DNA of 64,000 bases from Onthophagus taurus (lineage: Eukaryota > Arthropoda > Insecta > Coleoptera > Scarabaeidae). A program made the translations under genes and the position numbers. Under the pieces are notes generated by a model, which worked only from the letters and a program-made list of their open reading frames with translations, made no database searches and was not told where the DNA came from. The first letter of the stretch is position 1. Every line of letters starts with the position of its first letter. This document shows, piece by piece, positions 58,850-64,000 of the stretch. The stretch covers positions 4,092,001 to 4,156,000 of the forward strand of contig NC_091967.1 in NCBI RefSeq assembly GCF_036711975.1, in the 5' to 3' direction.

Positions 58850-59745
58850 ATTTATTATAGTAAATAATAAAAACCACTGTAGAAATCTATATTCTTATTT
58901 TATTTTTTTACCTCTTAATGTATAATAATATGTTTAGGGCGGCAGAATAGGAGACCAAACAAAAAGTAGTTAAAGGGTTTTTAAGAAAATATGTTTTGTT
59001 ATTCTATCCAGTGAATAAGAACATTTTAAATTTGCAATATTGAATTTTTGCACGCAGATAAATGTAGAAATGAAATCACAAATGACAAACAAGAATCTCA
59101 AACTACAAATTTGAAGCTACCTCAAAAACTACCTTTGTTATATATCATAAGCAAGAAGCATGTTAATTTAAGAGAAAACTAGCTAAGGTTTGTGGAAAGG
59201 TTGCTAATAAAAATCAAATGGAAGTGGAGGTACTCATCTTGGATTTTGTTGGAAAATGGGCCAGTATAAAAATTTGGAACGAAAATATGTTTTATCTAAC
59301 ACTAGACCTATATTCTTATTTTATTTTTTTACCTCTTTTAACGTACAATAATATGTTTAGGGCAGAAGAATGGGACACAAAACAAAAAGTAGTTAAAGGG
59401 TTTTTAAGAAAATATGTTTTGTAATTCTACCCAGTGAATAGGAACATTTCAAATTAGCAATATTGAATTTTGCACGCAGGTAAATATACAAATTAAATCA
59501 CAAATGTTGAAAAACAAGAAGAGACATATTGAATTCTCAAACTAAAAATTTGAAGCTATCTCAAACACCACCTTTGTTACATATAACCATATGCAAGAAG
59601 ATTGTTAATTTAAGAGAAAACTGGCTAAGGGTTATGGAAAGGTTGCTAATAAAAATCAAAAGGAAGTGGAAGCACTCATCTTGGATTTTGTTGGAAAATG
59701 GGCCAGTATAAAAATTTTGAACGAAAATATGTTTTATCTAATACT
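58850..59745. repeat. 421-bp tandem duplication (two copies)
   Basis: ATTCTTATTTTATTTTTTTA at about 58891 and 59312 starts parallel copies that share AAGTAGTTAAAGGGTTTTTA, CTCATCTTGGATTTTGTTGG and AAAATATGTTTTATCTAA. It lies directly after the ABHD12-like gene and contains no supported ORF. Confidence 0.8.
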
Positions 59746-60500
59746 AGGACTATCACTAGAACTACCTACGTGTCCTTTTGGATACCATGTTGCATCCACT
59801 ATGCGAATTTATCATATTTTCTCTAGGCAAGTTTGTTCCCAAACATCATTTTCATCATTCATTAAATTATGGAAACAACACGTAGTCTAAAAGTGTCCAA
59901 ATATTGTCCAAAAGTGTCTAAATAAGGCCAAATGTGTTCAGAAAGTATTCAAATATCTACAGATAGTGAATATTGCTGTCATAATCTTCGCGGTTGTGAA
60001 TGTTCTCCGAATTCCTTCTATCTACTCAGATGCATTATATACCATCAGAAAGTCAGATACAAGGAAGTCCATAGACCCGGTCACATCTACGTAAAAATTG
60101 TTTGTAACCGATTTTTTCGCCACCAAATTGATTGACCCACTGAATATGACAAAAATAGCCGATCAAACTAGTAAAAAGTCCTACCGTTAAGTTCTCCAGC
60201 TCAAGTCGCTCTGAAGACCACTTTATTTGACAAAATTTTTAATTTTGTTATTATCACAACTAATCCTTCTAGAAGATAACCACATTGGTTAATTGGTTTT
60301 AAAATATAGGAAAGAACTAATTATTTGTTAAAACTTATTCCAGTTTTTAACATGATAATTAGTCTATTTTTATGATTATTAATTGTTTTCAATTTTTATC
60401 AGCCTTAATATTACCTAATATTCATTACTGGTCTTAAAATAAGTTAAAAAAATATTAAGAAATCCCCGCGGGCATATTTTATTTTAAATATCTCGAACAA
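59746..60500. other. Intergenic spacer between the two genes
   Basis: Unique AT-rich sequence. Apart from the TATA box at its right edge no feature is recognised. Confidence 0.4.
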
Positions 60501-60505
60501 TAAAG

Positions 60506-60516
60506 GTATATAAACG
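60506..60516 (+). promoter_or_regulatory. TATA box of the VWD-domain gene
   Basis: GTATATAAACG lies about 40 bp before the ATG at 60548, with TCATTCTC near 60526 as a plausible initiator. This implies a very short 5' leader and is typical of strongly regulated, tissue-specific insect genes. Confidence 0.7.
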
Positions 60517-60547
60517 CAACCTTTTTCATTCTCTTCACTTCATCATC

Positions 60548-63500
60548 ATGCTTCTAACGTACTTGTTGATGTTGGTGGTAGTAGGGGGTTCAAGAGAAAC
60601 CCTTGCTGATTGTTTAGGAAATCTTGGCGTAAGTGTTACTTAACTATAACAAAAATTGAATTGTAAAAATTTTTTATTAGGCAACATCAAGTTGTGTGGT
60701 TTTCGATAATTTGCGTTTAAAAACGTTTGATGGAAAGGTCTTTGGGTAAATTAATTCTTTATAGAAAACATTATAAATAATAATATGTTTTTATTGTTTT
60801 ATGTAGTTATAGTACAACATGTGGTTATTCCCTTTATAAATCCAATAACATCGAAATTACTCATCTAGATCCAACAACTATAACAATTAAAAATGGTTTA
60901 CATATCTATCAATTAAAAGCTACAGGTTTTTTTATTTCAGAGAAAAGAATTTTACAAAAAACTTATTTTTTTTTATGTTTAAGGTGCTAGAATGGAGCTT
61001 ATGAGAGATGAAAAGGTACAAACAATCCCTCATTCATCTTTTGGAGTTTCGATTTCAAAACCTGGCCAAAAATACATCGTAAATATTAAAGATGCTGGTG
61101 TAACTGTACGATTTGATGGACAATCTATTGAAACAATCGTAAATAATGATGGTAACCAGGGTAATATTGCAGGGCTGTGTTGCAGTGATGCTCCTAATGG
61201 TGAATATTAAACGCATTTATTACTTTATAATATTTCTTAATCTTGTATTAGATCGATGTCTTCAGAAATATGATGAAACTGCCGCTTGTGGTGGAGATTC
61301 TCGATTAAAGTTGCAAGCACAAAATTATTGCAAGAATTTATTTAACAATCAAAATTTCGCCAAATGTGGAGTAAATATATTTTTTAAATATCATAATCGA
61401 TAATCTCAAAAATAATAATTTTAGGCTTACTCTGGATTGTTTATGGATAGTTGTATATCCGATTTTTGCGATTGCAAATTAGCAAAACGCAACGATTGTA
61501 TGTGCGGAATGTTGGATGCTTTTGCTAGAACTTGTCAAAATAATATTAAAGAAAGCATATCTTGGAGAAGTGATGCTTTATGCCGTAAGTTAATATTTAA
61601 TTATTTATTTAAATTATTATTACTTAAATTATTAAAGCGATTCGATGTAACAACGCCGAACAAGAATTTTTGTCCTGCGCCCCAAATAAAGCCCAGCTTT
61701 CATGTGGAGAAGAAGAAGTCGATACAACTAATTTAAGTTGTGAGGAAGGATGTTATTGTCCTAACGGCTTACGTTTATTCGGAGATAAATGTTACATTCA
61801 AGAAGAATGTCCTTGTACTTACAACGACAACGTTTATAATACTGGATTATCAATCACCCAAGATTGTAATACGTGTGTTTGTAAAATGGGAAAATGGAGT
61901 TGCACAAATGTATAAAAGCAAGATTATTTTTTTGATAGTATTTTAAATAATTTTTTTTAGAAACAATGTTACGTTGATGGAAAATGCTCTGGAGATCCTC
62001 ATTACAGAACGTTTGATGGAAAGGCGTTTGATTTTATGGGAAAATGTAGTTACTATGTGGTTCGTGGAACCGGATTTGATGTGATATGCGATCATTATCT
62101 TTGGAAAGGTTTTCTAGTGGTAAGAAATAAAATTCATTTTTGATGATATATTAAGTTATAAATTAAATTAAATTTATAGAAAGATTTCCAATCAACTTTA
62201 CCATCATTTTGCGCTAAAGTAATCGTTCAAGTAAAAGAGGATAGGATAGACCTTGGTCAAAAGCATGACATTCAAGTAAATTCCAACAAACTTAATTGGT
62301 TCCCATTCAATTCCCCATCATTTTTCATCACCAAACCAAGTAATTTACTCACAACAGGTAAGAAAACTCCATAAAATTATAATCAACATATTTGAATCCT
62401 AATTTATTTCAATTTTAGTTACACTACAAAATTCTGTAATCGTCGAATGGAACGGGGCATCAGCTCTCACCGTTAAAATCCCAACATCCATGAAAGGAAG
62501 AGTTAAAGTAGGTACATTAAAAAAATAATATTCAATTTTATAATGATATCTTTAGGGATTATTTGGAACATACACCAAAAATCAAACCGACGACTTCTTA
62601 ATGCCAAACGGAGAATTTGCCAAAGATCCCACAACGTTTGGAAATTCTTGGAAAGTTCCCGGTAGCTGCGAAAACGAATCTTTAGAACCAGTACCTCATC
62701 CTTGTTTACGTAATCCCGCCAAGAAAGCTAAAGCCGAGCAAAGTTGTGCTTTATTAAAGAGTCTATTCGATAAATCAATCGATTTTACTGAGGAATATGA
62801 AAATTGTTTATACGATGCTTGTTTATGCCCGGACGAAGTAATAATAAAAAAATTATTTTTAAACATATCTAAAAAAAAATTTTTTTTAGCAAAAAGATTG
62901 TGTTTGCGAATGTTACGCTGAACAAGCCGCGAAAAGTGCAGCTAATGGAGTTTTGGTCGACTGGAGAAGTAAAGTTCCTGGATGTGAAATTAAATGCCCC
63001 GCTGGGCAAACTTATCAAATCTGCGCTAACTCTTGCACTAGCAGTTGTGAAGACATCATCCATAATCCTAAATGTCAAAAGAAATGCGTAGAAGGATGTA
63101 ATTGTCCCGAAGGAACTTCATTGAACAGTTATGGAAAATGTGTTCCATTTAACGAGTGTAACTGCGTCTACATCGATGCAAGATTTGCTCAAGACTTTAC
63201 GTTCATCCATGAAGAAAACAAACGGTATGTTCATTAAATTAATTAATTATAACAATTTTTAACACAAATTTTCAGGATTTGTGTTAACGCCACTTGGGAT
63301 GTGAACAACGCAACTGATGATGATAAAAAGAAATATCCAAATTGGGACGATTTACAACAAAATTGTAACGCCGATTTATACGAATCTTACACTGGTTGTA
63401 TGAGTGCCAACAGAGTAACTTGTAGAGTAAGTATTAAAAATAATTTATAAAATACGATTATATTATAATTTATAATTTTAGAACAAACATCTTAATGAGC

Positions 63501-63660
63501 AACCATTGTATGGAAAATGCGAAAGTGGATGTCAATGTATGAATGGTTTTGTTTATGATGAACAAGATAGTGTTTGTGTTAGACCAGAAGACTGTCCTTG
63601 CGAGCACAATGGTGTTAGTTTCTTAGAAAATGACGTTAGGGCTGATCGAAATGAAAAATG
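60548..63660 (+). CDS. Secreted VWD-C8-TIL multidomain protein (zonadhesin/hemolectin-like), 3' end beyond window
   Basis: Fourteen exons join in frame: 60548-60628, 60681-60745, 60807-60925, 60984-61199, 61252-61370, 61425-61584, 61638-61909, 61961-62119, 62180-62357, 62419-62507, 62556-62837, 62890-63224, 63276-63426 and 63482-63660. They give about 801 residues with introns of 50-70 bp, then run out of the window. The signal peptide is MLLTYLLMLVVVGGSRETLA. Order: VWD1 (about 28-160, LRLKTFDGKVFGYS), C8 (about 161-253), TIL1 (about 255-344, SCEEGCYCPNGLRLFGDKCY), VWD2 (about 345-490, GDPHYRTFDGKAFDFMGKCS), C8-2 (about 500-610), TIL2 (CVEGCNCPEGTSLNSYGKCV) and TIL3 (CESGCQCMNGFVYDEQDSVC). 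Such proteins are extracellular, disulfide-rich and often multimeric (hemolymph clotting, mucins, egg or gut coats). The usual GLCGNYNG of VWD is changed to GLCCSDAPN in VWD1 and GLFGTYTKN in VWD2. The exact orthologue is not decided. Confidence 0.9.
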
Positions 63661-63687
63661 GTAAATATATTTCTTATTTACTACTAT

Positions 63688-64000
63688 ACAGGGTGTCTCA
63701 GCGAGACCGGTCGTTAGACGTTTCTGTGGTTCTGGCCAAAATAAAAAAATGAGAATTCAGACTTAAGTATTATCAATTACGTTCTCTTCGTCTAAAATAT
63801 TTTCAGATTTCTAGCACTTCCGGTTATACCGGAAATCGCCACCTACTTTATTTTTTTATATGGTACACCCTGTATATTTTTACATATTTGGATTTGTCTG
63901 TTTTGAAGGTTTATAAATAACTACTTTTTGCAATTTGATTCGGCCGTTCTCGAGTTATTCGAATTTTTCTAGAAATATCTGCTCCAGCGGACATTTGTTC
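63688..64000. mobile_element. Mariner-like element in the last visible intron, left end
   Basis: TATACAGGGTGTCTCAGCGA opens the segment, 28 bp after the donor of the last exon. ACACCCTGTATA follows at about 63866-63877. The sequence continues past the window, so type and size are open. Confidence 0.5.

Overview
The window is AT-rich nuclear DNA of an animal, most likely an insect. The evidence is compact introns of about 50-70 bp in the right-hand gene, AGGTTAGG-like motifs, mariner/Tc1, piggyBac, hAT and PIF-Harbinger relics, a Penelope-like element and an RNase H-bearing LINE. A beetle is my guess, but nothing seen here proves the order. There are no bacterial or viral gene clusters.

From 1 to about 55,000 the window is a gene-poor, transposon-rich stretch. 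Unique, often GC-rich blocks (about 3.3-5.5, 10.2-12.7, 17.6-19.2, 21.6-23.0, 25.4-27.0, 28.4-29.6, 32.2-33.7, 36.8-39.2, 40.9-43.2, 46.6-48.0 and 49.6-51.4 kb) have no convincing coding sequence and may hold cis-regulatory DNA. Between them lie degraded mobile elements. The main ones are a mariner-type element with about 275-bp terminal inverted repeats (288-1986), a 5'-truncated Penelope-like element with reverse transcriptase and GIY-YIG domains (5663-6751), and a mariner transposase broken by one stop codon (8924-9739). Others are a hAT element with an 8-bp target duplication that carries RTE-type LINE fragments (12770-14768), a LINE with RNase H (23140-24560, minus), a Harbinger relic, a hAT transposase relic (43325-44240, minus) and several MITEs nested inside each other.

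Three tandem-repeat systems stand out. A 189-190-bp repeat forms two arrays (19.3-21.3 and 51.9-54.7 kb). The first lies between TTAA-flanked piggyBac-like ends, and the second keeps the same left end. A 164-bp palindromic repeat built on CTAGTTCTAG-type words fills 34.25-36.73 kb, has scattered relatives elsewhere, and has its spacer inverted in three units. A roughly 362-bp repeat sits at 39.24-40.93 kb with a shorter copy at 27.07-27.85 kb.

At 45279-45473 a 64-residue ORF resembles the C-terminal core of PPP1R15 (GADD34/CReP), the subunit that directs protein phosphatase 1 to eIF2-alpha. About 0.9 kb upstream are NRF1-like and CRE motifs, followed by a cluster of six AGATGGCGC-type (CTCF-like) motifs.

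The right end has two well-supported genes on the plus strand. One is an ABHD12-type lysophospholipid/monoacylglycerol hydrolase (CDS 56572-58736, seven coding exons, two non-coding upstream exons inferred). The other is a secreted VWD-C8-TIL multidomain protein (60548 onward, 14 exons seen, continuing past the window), with a TATA box about 40 bp before its start codon. The two genes do not look functionally linked.
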